The notes: generated by a model from the letters alone, not told the origin. Positions 1 to 6,691 are shown, numbered from the stretch's first letter. The stretch: 7,383 bases of DNA from CAZZIZ01 sp964654535 (GCA_964654535.1 CAZZIZ010000168.1:1-7383); one strand, 5' to 3'. Numbers and translations are program-made.

Positions 1-71
1 GACATATCCCCAAAAACTAGGTCGATTCAAAAAGCTTTACTACATTAATAAGTACTTAACTATGAACACTT

Positions 72-76
72 AAGGA
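72..76 (+). promoter_or_regulatory. Ribosome binding site of the M20 amidohydrolase gene
   Basis: AAGGA lies 7 bases before the ATG at 84. It is the clearest Shine-Dalgarno-like site in the window and fixes the start of the amidohydrolase. Most other genes here lack one, as is common in Bacteroidota. No convincing Bacteroidota promoter (TTG at -33, TAnnTTTG at -7) was found in the 71 bases upstream. Confidence 0.55.
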
Positions 77-83
77 AAATATT

Positions 84-1412
84 ATGATAAAATACTTCAG
101 CCTATTCTGCTTAGTTGCTTTAGTCGGCCTCACCAGCACTAATCTCATTAACACAGACGACGAAAATGGTAGCGCGACTTCGGAGCTTTTGGATAGAATC
201 TCCAAACGAGCACACGAAATCGAAGAAGAGGTGATTGCCCTGCGCCGTCACTATCACCAAAACCCAGAGTTATCAAATCGTGAATTTGAGACTGCTAAGC
301 ACATTGCTGCAGAATTAACCAAATTGGGATTGAAGCCAGACGTTGGTATGGCGCATACTGGTGTCATTGCAGTTCTGGATTCTGGGAAGCCTGGCCCGGT
401 TATAGGACTACGTGCCGATATCGATGCCTTGCCAGTAGTAGAGCGAGTAGATGTTCCATTTAAATCAACGGTAACAACGACCTTCTTAGGTGAAGATGTT
501 GGTGTGATGCACGCCTGTGGTCACGACACTCACATTGCGATGCTACTTGGCGTAGCAAAAATTCTTACCGAAATGAAAGATGACCTAAACGGTAAAGTCG
601 TTTTTGTCTTTCAACCAGCGGAGGAAGGAGCGCCTCCAGGTGAAGAAGGTGGCGCTGAACTTATGGTCAAGGAAGGAATATTTGAGAAGTACGGCATAGA
701 AGTGTTTTTCGGTCAGCACATAAGTTCTAAAACTCCTGCAGGTCAGATAAATTATAAAGCAGGTGGAGCAATGGCCGCTTCTGATCGTTTCGTAATAAAA
801 GTAAAGGGAAAACAAACTCACGGCTCTAGACCTTGGGGTGGGGTAGATCCTGTAACTGCTGCTACGCAAATAGTACAGGGACTGAACAATATCATCAGTC
901 GTCAAACAGAGCTAACCAAAGAAGCTGCAGTAATAAGCGTCGGTAAGATTTCTGGAGGTGTTAGAAGCAATATTATCCCAGAAGAAGTAGAATTGGTCGG
1001 AACAATTAGAACGCTCGATACAGAAATGCAAAAGATTATTCACGAGAAGGTGAAGAAAACTGCGATGTCCATCGCTGAAAGTTCGGGCGCTACTGCTGAG
1101 GTTGATATACAAATTGGCTATCCAGTTACCTACAACGATGTTCCGCTTACCAACCAAATGGTTCCTAGTTTAATGAAAGCTGCTGGAGAAGAAAACGTGC
1201 ATAGCGTAGACGCGAGAACTGGTGCCGAGGATTTCTCATTTTTTGCACAGCGAGTGCCAGCATTTTACTTTTTCACCGGAGGCGCGGCGCCAGATAGAGA
1301 GGCATTTCCTCATCACACGCCTGACTTCTACATACACGAACCTGGAATGCTTACTGGAGTAAAAGCAATGGCCTTCGTCGCGGTAGACTATATGAAAAGT
1401 GCGAACAAGTAA
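84..1412 (+). CDS. Exported M20D-family metallo-amidohydrolase (N-acyl amino acid / hippurate hydrolase type)
   Basis: A 442-residue zinc-dependent hydrolase of the M20 family, subfamily D. Relatives cleave the amide bond of N-acyl amino acids, hippurate or auxin conjugates. Family motifs appear in order: RHYHQNPELSNREFET (55-70), GLRADIDALP (108-117), MHACGHDTH (142-150), FQPAEEG (176-182), QH (211-212), GAEDFSFF (380-387) and HHTPDF (410-415). By analogy with M20D structures, the metal ligands would be C145, H147, E181, H212 and H411, with E180 as general base; all are present, so the enzyme should be active. The dimerisation (lid) domain would be about 225-340. Residues 1-20 form a hydrophobic signal with Lys3, so a periplasmic or secreted enzyme is inferred, not the usual cytoplasmic one. 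The start is supported by AAGGA 7 bp upstream. It stands alone and ends at a strong terminator. The substrate cannot be told from sequence. Confidence 0.93.
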   Translation: MIKYFSLFCLVALVGLTSTNLINTDDENGSATSELLDRISKRAHEIEEEVIALRRHYHQNPELSNREFETAKHIAAELTKLGLKPDVGMAHTGVIAVLDSGKPGPVIGLRADIDALPVVERVDVPFKSTVTTTFLGEDVGVMHACGHDTHIAMLLGVAKILTEMKDDLNGKVVFVFQPAEEGAPPGEEGGAELMVKEGIFEKYGIEVFFGQHISSKTPAGQINYKAGGAMAASDRFVIKVKGKQTHGSRPWGGVDPVTAATQIVQGLNNIISRQTELTKEAAVISVGKISGGVRSNIIPEEVELVGTIRTLDTEMQKIIHEKVKKTAMSIAESSGATAEVDIQIGYPVTYNDVPLTNQMVPSLMKAAGEENVHSVDARTGAEDFSFFAQRVPAFYFFTGGAAPDREAFPHHTPDFYIHEPGMLTGVKAMAFVAVDYMKSANK

Positions 1413-1430
1413 TTTGAATATTTTTAGTCA

Positions 1431-1463
1431 AAAAAAGGGGAAGCGATTAGCTTCCCCTTTTTT
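1431..1463. terminator. Bidirectional intrinsic terminator between converging genes
   Basis: A perfect inverted repeat: AAAAAAGGGGAAGC (1431-1444), a five-base loop GATTA, then GCTTCCCCTTTTTT (1450-1463). The eight inner pairs are GC-rich, and the outer six A/T pairs give a U-tract on either strand. It lies 18 bases past the stop of the M20 gene (+) and 45 bases past the stop of the minus-strand lipoprotein gene, so it can end transcripts from both sides. The rest of the 96-bp gap shows nothing else. Confidence 0.92.
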
Positions 1464-1508
1464 GTTTCCTTGATTCTCTGAGCATAATATATACGCCAGC
1501 TCATAGAC

Positions 1509-1898
1509 CTACTCTTGTTTTAGGCGTTTGATGGTGTTCCAATCTAAACCTCCATATGCCATATCGTTATCTAACTGAAATGCTCTAAGAGCAGCCTTAG
1601 TACTAGCTCCTAACTTTCCATATGAAACTTCGTTTTGGTCTACGGAATAACTCAATCGAATAAGGTTTTCGTGTATTTCATTAATTAGCTCTTTCGTAAT
1701 TTCCGTTTCACACAATACTTCGCTCCAAACCAAGAACTCATTATGAGTGACCTTCTGATAACATTTGCCTGGTTTTGTATTGGGCGGCAAAGGGCCGTAT
1801 GAAGGGCCACGTTCTGATTCCCTGATCGTCAATTCCTTCGCTGGTACCAACTTACTTGATCCACATGAAATCAAAAGCAAGCAAGAAATTACCAGCAC
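1509..1898 (-). CDS. Small lipoprotein with peptidoglycan-binding-like (PG_binding_1-type) domain; start codon doubtful
   Basis: A protein of 129 residues counted from the GTG at 1898. It has a lipobox LLISC (Cys12), so it should be a lipid-anchored envelope protein. After a Pro/Gly-rich linker with PGKC (43-46) comes WSEVLCETEITKELI (58-72), then a helical segment ending TKAALRAFQLDNDMAYGGLDWNTIKRL (100-126). This pattern matches the peptidoglycan-binding-like repeat fused to W-EVLC segments in Bacteroidota envelope proteins. The usual DG-x-x-G turn is altered here (NEVSYGKLG), so glycan binding is not certain. The GTG start gives a 12-residue signal with no positive charge. Reading upstream in frame adds I-Q-K-G-I-F-K-L back to an ATT at 1922, with no stop before that; this would restore a normal lysine-bearing lipoprotein signal. 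It follows the T9SS cargo gene by 34 bp (10 bp if ATT is used), so co-transcription is likely. Confidence 0.82.
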   Translation of the reverse strand: MLVISCLLLISCGSSKLVPAKELTIRESERGPSYGPLPPNTKPGKCYQKVTHNEFLVWSEVLCETEITKELINEIHENLIRLSYSVDQNEVSYGKLGASTKAALRAFQLDNDMAYGGLDWNTIKRLKQE

Positions 1899-1932
1899 TA
1901 GCTTAAATATTCCTTTTTGAATAAGTCCTTAT

Positions 1933-2904
1933 TTATTTACGAATAGGTAAGGTCTTAGACTCACCTTCAATGGTTACTCTTAGAAAGTGTATTCCATTTC
2001 CTAACTGCGTTAAATCAATTCTCGGAGATGTAATTCTAGGCGTTTCTACCAACAACTTTTGCCCCAAAGCATTAAACACTTCTACCCGCTCAACAGCTAA
2101 TTCAGTCTCTAGTTGTAAAAAGTCCACAACAGGATTTGGGAATGCAGCTAAGGACGCGGAGAAATTGTCATTGATACCCGCGGGGAAAACTGGATCTTCT
2201 ACGAACTCCGAAAGTACGATGTCGTCAATGTAGAATTCATTGTTAGCATCAATTGGGAAAAAGTCAATTCCTCCCATTACCAAGTCTTCCGCCATTGGCT
2301 GAGGTTCAAGCTCTTGTCCATCTACGGTTAGGATCCATGATCCTGTGTCGAGTAAGAATCGCAGATTAAGGTCAAACCATTGATCTTCCGGATAACTCCA
2401 AGAGTAAATTGGATCTAGATCTTCAATAACAGGGTAAGCGCCGCCGAGGCCAGCAGTTCCATTTGCACTTCCAGTGTTGTTAAACACAAGATTCGGAGAA
2501 TTGAAAACTCCAACACCATTTGCACCATTACCAGCACCTCCTGTCTCAGAAGTCATACCTTGGATGTTAAAGTAAGCTGTCCTGCCTGCTGGAATATACA
2601 TTCGCCAAGCAAGATCAAAAGTGCCCTCAGTTCTATTGCCAAGAAGTAAAATCGCATCCTGCGGACCAGGTCCTGCACCAAGGAATCCACTTTGTGTACC
2701 CGAGGCAGCGAAAGCATCACTAACATCAATGCTTTCTGCGGCATTGCTGTGATCTCCAGACCATACGCCCCATACTTCGGTGTTTTGATCAAGTACATCT
2801 CCGAGAGGATAACTTTCAAAGTCTTCTTCAAAAATAACTTGCGCTTGTGTAAACGAAAATGCACAGAGTAATACAAGTAGGTTAATTAAGTAAGTTTTTT
2901 TCAT
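1933..2904 (-). CDS. T9SS-secreted protein with concanavalin A-like (LamG-type) domain
   Basis: A 323-residue secreted protein of unknown function. Residues 1-21 form a classical signal peptide (MKKTYLINLLVLLCAFSFTQA, cleavage near TQA/Q). Residues 24-232 open with the FEEDFESYPLGD motif and run through WGVWSG, a Gly/Asn-rich stretch (120-155) and WILTVDGQ (190-197) to EFYIDDIVLSE (223-233). This is the layout of concanavalin A-like/jelly-roll domains common in secreted Bacteroidota proteins, many of which bind carbohydrate. No catalytic motif is evident. Residues 250-323 form a T9SS type A sorting domain: FPNPVVDFLQLE (255-266), VEVFNALGQKLL (274-285), DLTQLGNGIHFLRV (297-310) and a basic C-terminus IRK. 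The protein should therefore cross the outer membrane and be released or anchored at the surface. It starts 244 bp from the divergent sulfotransferase-like gene and precedes the small lipoprotein gene. Recognition of the sorting domain is firm; a ligand cannot be named. Confidence 0.93.
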   Translation of the reverse strand: MKKTYLINLLVLLCAFSFTQAQVIFEEDFESYPLGDVLDQNTEVWGVWSGDHSNAAESIDVSDAFAASGTQSGFLGAGPGPQDAILLLGNRTEGTFDLAWRMYIPAGRTAYFNIQGMTSETGGAGNGANGVGVFNSPNLVFNNTGSANGTAGLGGAYPVIEDLDPIYSWSYPEDQWFDLNLRFLLDTGSWILTVDGQELEPQPMAEDLVMGGIDFFPIDANNEFYIDDIVLSEFVEDPVFPAGINDNFSASLAAFPNPVVDFLQLETELAVERVEVFNALGQKLLVETPRITSPRIDLTQLGNGIHFLRVTIEGESKTLPIRK

Positions 2905-3148
2905 ACGCTTATTGATCTAATTTTTAAGAATAGCTTAGTAGCAAGATAGTAAATGAACTTTCAAAGACTTAATAAAAGTCTCCGAATCTCCCTGCTGAGT
3001 TGAAGGTATTTTCAAATTTGAAGGTGTATCGAGCATTTAGCAGCTTTAAAGCGCGTCAATGCCGACAAATGGAATTATCCAACCGACTATAAGTTAATCA
3101 ATTTACCATTCGCTTTTACCCAAGCTCAAATACCATTAAACTTGTCCA
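2905..3148. other. Divergent intergenic region with likely promoters for both flanking genes
   Basis: These 244 bases separate two divergently transcribed secreted-protein genes and must hold both promoters. No exact Bacteroidota -7 box (TAnnTTTG) was found on either strand. The nearest look-alike for the minus-strand gene is TATCTTG, complementary to 2943-2949, one T short of consensus, with a TTTG 13 bases upstream; I do not call it. No credible small ORF or RNA gene is visible. A 12-bp palindrome and an 8-bp direct repeat lie at 3000-3025. Confidence 0.5.
3000..3025. repeat. Palindrome plus direct repeat, possible operator
   Basis: TTCAAATTTGAA at 3011-3022 is a perfect 12-bp palindrome. 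It overlaps the second of two direct copies of TTGAAGGT (3000-3007 and 3018-3025), whose starts are 18 bp apart. The element lies 96 bp upstream of the gene starting at 2904 and 127 bp upstream of the gene at 3149, so it could be a regulator site. In AT-rich intergenic DNA a short palindrome can arise by chance, so the function is speculative. Confidence 0.25.
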
Positions 3149-4810
3149 ATGTTAAGGTCTTTTGTAGTTCTGCTCTTTTTTCTTTCCATCGAACTTTCCC
3201 CCCAGACCACTTTGGGCGTCGTGTCCATGCAAGAAGATGCTTCCTCGGGTTTTGTATTGTTCTCACCCTTCACCGGTACCAAAACATATTTGGTCGACAA
3301 TTGCGGAAACCTAGTGAACGAATGGGATCGAGGTACTCGACCTGGATTGTCAGCAGAGCTGCTAGAATCAGGAAACTTGTTCCGTACATATAAAATTGAC
3401 CCCATTGGCCCATACACTTCAGCCAGCAACGCAGGAGGACTTGAGATAGTAGACTGGAACAATAACCTTCTCTGGAAATATGAAATCAATACTCCAGAAC
3501 AATTGTCTCACCACGATGCGGTGATGATGCCCAATGGAAATATTTTGGTGCTGACTTGGGAGCTCACCTTTAGCGATGAACTCATTGAGTTAGGAAGAGA
3601 TCCAAATGAAATTGCATTCGAAGGTTTTATGTGGTCGGAAAAAATATTAGAACTCGAACCGATTGGAACCGAGGACGCCAACATTGTTTGGGAATGGCAT
3701 ATCAATGATCACTATGTGCAAGACTTTGATGAAAGCAAAGAAGGTTTTGGAGTTATCTCAGAACATCCCGAGTTGTTCGACATAAATCAACCCGACTTGG
3801 ACAGCGGCAACTCTAATGAAACCCGCGATTGGAATCACTTCAATAGCATTGACTTCAATCCAGCCTTAGATCAAATTTTGATTTCGGTTCGTAATTCCGA
3901 TGAGGTCTGGATAATCGATCATAGTACTACTACCGTAGAGTCGGCTAGCCATTCGGGAGGAACCTACGGTAGGGGAGGAGATATTTTGTATCGATGGGGA
4001 AACCCTTCCGCTTATCAAGGCGCCGATCTAGATCAGCAAATGCTTTGGGGTCAGCACGGCGTGCACTGGGTAAAAGAAGGACTCAACGGAGCGGGACAAA
4101 TTCTTATTTTCAATAACGGCAATGGAAAACCTGGAGGTCAGTTTTCGCAAATTCAACTGCTCGATGCACCTCAAAGCGATCCCGGTTTTTATGTCCTAGA
4201 GGCTGATTCCGTTTTTGGTCCAGATGCAGCTACAACGATTTATGGAGATCTCGAAGAAGAGAACTTCTACAGCCCATTTTTATCCAACGCGCAAATACTT
4301 CCAACTGGAAACATTTTAATTAATGAAGGTTCGTCGGGTAGAGTCTTCGAAATCAATACAGACAGAGAAATTGTTTGGGATTACATTATTCCAGTTAATG
4401 GAGATTTCCCTTTACCCCAAGGCTTTGAGCCCGATGGCAACTTCAATTTTAGGGCTTATCGTTACGCTCCCGATTTTCCTGGTTTAGACGGAATAGAAAT
4501 TGCTGCAGCTGAGCCAATTGAACTAGAGCCTCTTCCTTGTGAACTTCCTACGAGCACTGGTATTAATAATGCCGCCAACATTGCATTAGAATTTAACTAC
4601 GATGCGCCTAGTAATTCAATAAGATTAGAAAGTACCTTGGAACCAGGGGCTAGACTTTCCATCTTTGATCTTACAGGTAAAGCCATTATAAGAAAAGAAG
4701 TGTATGATGATCGATTTAACCTAGGTCAGACTCTTAGTCCAGGACTGTATCTGTTTTCAATACATAGCACAGAGAAAGGGCAAAGTTCAAAACTGATTCC
4801 GGTCTATTAA
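3149..4810 (+). CDS. Aryl-sulfate sulfotransferase-like protein with T9SS type A sorting domain
   Basis: A 553-residue protein with a signal peptide (about 1-19: Arg3, then a hydrophobic core). Residues 35-450 resemble the six-bladed propeller of PAPS-independent arylsulfotransferases, which move a sulfuryl group from one phenolic sulfate to another phenol. The four key positions of E. coli ASST (His252, His356, Arg374, His436) have motif counterparts: SHHDAVMMPNGNIL (H121/H122), DWNHFNSIDF (H230), ILISVRNSDEVW (R248) and LWGQHGVHW (H303, expected sulfo-histidine). The match is by motif, not alignment. Many Bacteroidota proteins with this fold have no tested activity. The segment from about 478 to 553 is a T9SS sorting domain (SIFDLTGKAIIRKEV, 504-518; LSPGLYLFSIHS, 529-540), which predicts surface display or secretion. 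Periplasmic ASST of E. coli lacks such a tail. No clear ribosome binding site precedes the ATG; the start is chosen because it opens the signal peptide. Confidence 0.88.
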   Translation: MLRSFVVLLFFLSIELSPQTTLGVVSMQEDASSGFVLFSPFTGTKTYLVDNCGNLVNEWDRGTRPGLSAELLESGNLFRTYKIDPIGPYTSASNAGGLEIVDWNNNLLWKYEINTPEQLSHHDAVMMPNGNILVLTWELTFSDELIELGRDPNEIAFEGFMWSEKILELEPIGTEDANIVWEWHINDHYVQDFDESKEGFGVISEHPELFDINQPDLDSGNSNETRDWNHFNSIDFNPALDQILISVRNSDEVWIIDHSTTTVESASHSGGTYGRGGDILYRWGNPSAYQGADLDQQMLWGQHGVHWVKEGLNGAGQILIFNNGNGKPGGQFSQIQLLDAPQSDPGFYVLEADSVFGPDAATTIYGDLEEENFYSPFLSNAQILPTGNILINEGSSGRVFEINTDREIVWDYIIPVNGDFPLPQGFEPDGNFNFRAYRYAPDFPGLDGIEIAAAEPIELEPLPCELPTSTGINNAANIALEFNYDAPSNSIRLESTLEPGARLSIFDLTGKAIIRKEVYDDRFNLGQTLSPGLYLFSIHSTEKGQSSKLIPVY

Positions 4811-4830
4811 ACCAGCGTATTTCCAAACGC

Positions 4831-6678
4831 TTAAGGCAGTTGCGCAGAGATTGGGTAGGTCGCCTGAAACGAAGTGTTAGCAGGATGCGTATAAACTGTC
4901 TGGGTTATTCTCACGATGTCAGATCCCGAGCCTTGATAAATCACGGATCCGTCCATATTGTAATCTCCACTAGCGTATGACAGGTAAGGAAAAGTCGCCT
5001 GAAAATTTGTATTAGCAGGATTTGTATAAACCGCGCTCGTTATCGGCAATAAATCAGATGATGAACCCTGATAGACTACCTGTCCGTCCATGTTTCCGTC
5101 GCCAGGCCACATCAAAAATGGCGTAGCGCCAGATTGCGCATTAGACCCAAAAGTATTCCCAGCCGTGAAGTTCAAGAAACTGCTAGGACCAGAAAATGAA
5201 ATGGGAGAAGCACTCATTATTCCCAAATGATTTCTATGTCGAATCGCTATGTAATACTGATCAGCCGTTGAGCTAAAGGTCACACTTGAGTTGCCGTCTA
5301 CATCAACAATTTCGCCATTGCGTTTTAAAAGAGCGCTTTGTGTTTCTACAATGCTCGTAGGAATGTTTTTATCGCGCAGTTCTAGAACGACCCAATCAAC
5401 AATGGCATCAGGCCCAGTAGTGCTAAGCACTGTCGGAGCAATACTTTCACCACCGCCAATTATATGGTTGTATCCCAAAGCAGTATAAGGTTCAGTAGTT
5501 GGAATAAGTCCAAGGCTTCTTAAGTCGTCCCTCATTAGTCCAGTACCACTTTCGTAACAAGCACCTAGTATTACCTCTGTATCTAGTTTCACCGTATTGT
5601 CAGGACAGGCACCATACTTGAACGTATCCATTACCACTGGACCAGAGCCAGAAATCACATCTAAACCATAGTTAGCATACATATCACAAGGGTCGTAATC
5701 GCATTCACTTCCCAGCGGTGGACCAGAAGAAAATTGCCAATTGTTTACAGAGATTACAAATTCATTTCGACCCGGAGGTAAACCAGCCGTTAGGGTGTAT
5801 ATGCCTCCGCCCTGATGAGTCATCATTGCGCAATCGCCACACCAATTATTAAAGTTGCCGCTTAGGTTTACGAAGTAGCTCCCCGGAATATTCAAATCGC
5901 TCATATCGACTGTTATAGTAACCGGAATGAATTCCGTATTGGTGTAAGGTGCCTGAAGTGTTAGCTCCATTTTCCCACCCGAAAAGTTAACAGAAGAAGA
6001 GCGGAAGTTACAGTAGTTGCCATCCCAACTCCCAGATTCAGAAACAGTCCATCGGTTGGAATCATAATTGTTAAAGTCGTCCGTCCACAAATGGCTAAAG
6101 TTGTTTCCTGTACCATAGTTTCCAGCGCCCGGCGTATATGCATAGCACTTTACGTATTCGTATTCAGAAGTGACAGGAAGAATCGTAGGGTCCCAAGGGC
6201 CAACCCAACTTACTGCATCTGCTGCCCATAAGTTCATCAAAATACGCATCGGGTGAATCAAGTCAGCTACAAAAGGCTGCGACTGTACATTGACTAAATT
6301 TCCATCTATGAACCAACGAACAATTCCCGGCTCCCATTCGAAAGCATAATCGTGAAACTGAAGATGAGGATTAAATGAAACATCGTAAATGTCAGTATGC
6401 AAGGTAGGGCCAGGGTAGTGTGTCGTAAAATAGAGATCCTCAGTATTACCAGTCATCTCAACATCAATCTCATTGTTTTCAGCCGGCCAATTACAATTGA
6501 GATCCAAGTTGTACATAAAGAAAGAAGAAACAACTCCGCTTCCCGCCGCCGAGCGCATACGTGTTTCAAATCGACCGTACAAATATGCCTCTTCAGTCGT
6601 AATCGCACCACCTATACAGTCCTGTCCGTAAATAGAAACAGTCATTAATAAACACAGCACTAACAGTGAATCGCGCAT
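4831..6678 (-). CDS. Secreted multidomain endo-beta-glucanase with circularly permuted GH16 domain
   Basis: A 615-residue extracellular glycoside hydrolase, probably cutting beta-1,3-1,4- or beta-1,3-glucan. The ATG at 6678 is chosen over one at 6744 because it directly opens a signal peptide (1-19, ending SIYGQ), avoids a 53-bp overlap with the upstream gene and leaves a 13-bp gap. GH16 catalytic motif: NEIDVE, with E70 (nucleophile), D72 and E74 (acid/base). The domain is permuted: YGRFETRMR..SGVVSSFF (34-54), the active site, FEWEPGIVRWFIDG (113-126) and MNLW (147-150) come first. The normally N-terminal DDFNNYDSNRW..VNFSGGKMELTL (200-241) follows after linker YTPGAGNYGTGNN. Then come an E-set/CBM48-like domain (about 250-333; VNLSGNFNNW), a Bacteroidota module (363-496; SGTGLMRDDLR, EPYTALGYNH, AIRHRNHLG) and two EF-hand-like repeats (525-609). 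No type A sorting domain is seen, so the export route past the periplasm is unclear. It is probably co-transcribed with the upstream lipoprotein gene. Confidence 0.93.
   Translation of the reverse strand: MRDSLLVLCLLMTVSIYGQDCIGGAITTEEAYLYGRFETRMRSAAGSGVVSSFFMYNLDLNCNWPAENNEIDVEMTGNTEDLYFTTHYPGPTLHTDIYDVSFNPHLQFHDYAFEWEPGIVRWFIDGNLVNVQSQPFVADLIHPMRILMNLWAADAVSWVGPWDPTILPVTSEYEYVKCYAYTPGAGNYGTGNNFSHLWTDDFNNYDSNRWTVSESGSWDGNYCNFRSSSVNFSGGKMELTLQAPYTNTEFIPVTITVDMSDLNIPGSYFVNLSGNFNNWCGDCAMMTHQGGGIYTLTAGLPPGRNEFVISVNNWQFSSGPPLGSECDYDPCDMYANYGLDVISGSGPVVMDTFKYGACPDNTVKLDTEVILGACYESGTGLMRDDLRSLGLIPTTEPYTALGYNHIIGGGESIAPTVLSTTGPDAIVDWVVLELRDKNIPTSIVETQSALLKRNGEIVDVDGNSSVTFSSTADQYYIAIRHRNHLGIMSASPISFSGPSSFLNFTAGNTFGSNAQSGATPFLMWPGDGNMDGQVVYQGSSSDLLPITSAVYTNPANTNFQATFPYLSYASGDYNMDGSVIYQGSGSDIVRITQTVYTHPANTSFQATYPISAQLP
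4852..5106 (-). repeat. Two tandem EF-hand-like (dockerin-like) repeats at the C-terminus of the glucanase
   Basis: Repeat 1 is residues 525-564 (5106-4987) and repeat 2 is 570-609 (4971-4852). By hand count, 27 of 40 residues are identical. Each starts G-D-x-N-M-D-G, continues V-x-Y-Q-G-S-x-S-D, and closes with VYT-x-PANT-x-FQAT. The D-x-N-x-D-G loop suggests calcium binding, although the spacing to the last Asp (15 residues) is longer than in a classic EF-hand. The DNA copies also share runs, for example TTAGCAGGAT on the + strand. Similar YQGS repeats end many secreted Bacteroidota proteins; their role is not established. Confidence 0.8.
5950..6618 (-). other. Circularly permuted GH16 catalytic domain
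   Basis: Residues 21-243 of the enzyme. Segment B (21-183, positions 6618-6130) holds the strands and active site that normally form the C-terminal three quarters of a lichenase. Segment A (196-243, positions 6093-5950) corresponds to the normal N-terminus. The order B-linker-A matches, motif by motif, the 1,3-1,4-beta-glucanase of Fibrobacter succinogenes (recalled, not aligned by program): AASGTVSSMF, FNLWSSESAAWVG, YKYTPGQGEGG and DWTDNFDTFDGSRW there, against AAGSGVVSSFF, MNLWAADAVSWVG, YAYTPGAGNYGTG and LWTDDFNNYDSNRW here. Confidence 0.9.
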
Positions 6679-6691
6679 AATCAAACGATGA

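Noticed and set aside
585..1157. Open frames on the minus strand inside the amidohydrolase gene
   Set aside because: They lie opposite a full, motif-rich M20 gene and show no recognisable domain or signal; they are antisense shadows.
3136..3705. Open frames on both strands overlapping the start of the sulfotransferase-like gene
   Set aside because: The frame at 3149 has a signal peptide, catalytic motifs and a sorting domain through to its stop; the others have composition typical of shadow frames.
1933..4810. Polysaccharide utilisation locus
   Set aside because: Secreted carbohydrate-related proteins are present, but there is no SusC/SusD pair, sugar regulator or set of glycosidases in the window.
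4814..4831. Hairpin AGCGT-8 bases-ACGCT between the converging stops as a terminator
   Set aside because: Only a 5-bp stem with an 8-base loop and no T-tract, and it overlaps a stop codon; too weak to call.
4852..5106. True cellulosomal dockerin
   Set aside because: The loop spacing differs from dockerin type I, no cohesin or scaffoldin gene is in view, and such repeats are common in secreted Bacteroidota proteins without cellulosomes.
5950..6618. Reversed order of the GH16 halves as an assembly error or broken gene
   Set aside because: The frame is continuous through signal peptide, both halves and all downstream domains, the joining linker resembles that of the Fibrobacter enzyme, and no duplicated flanks or frameshift are seen.
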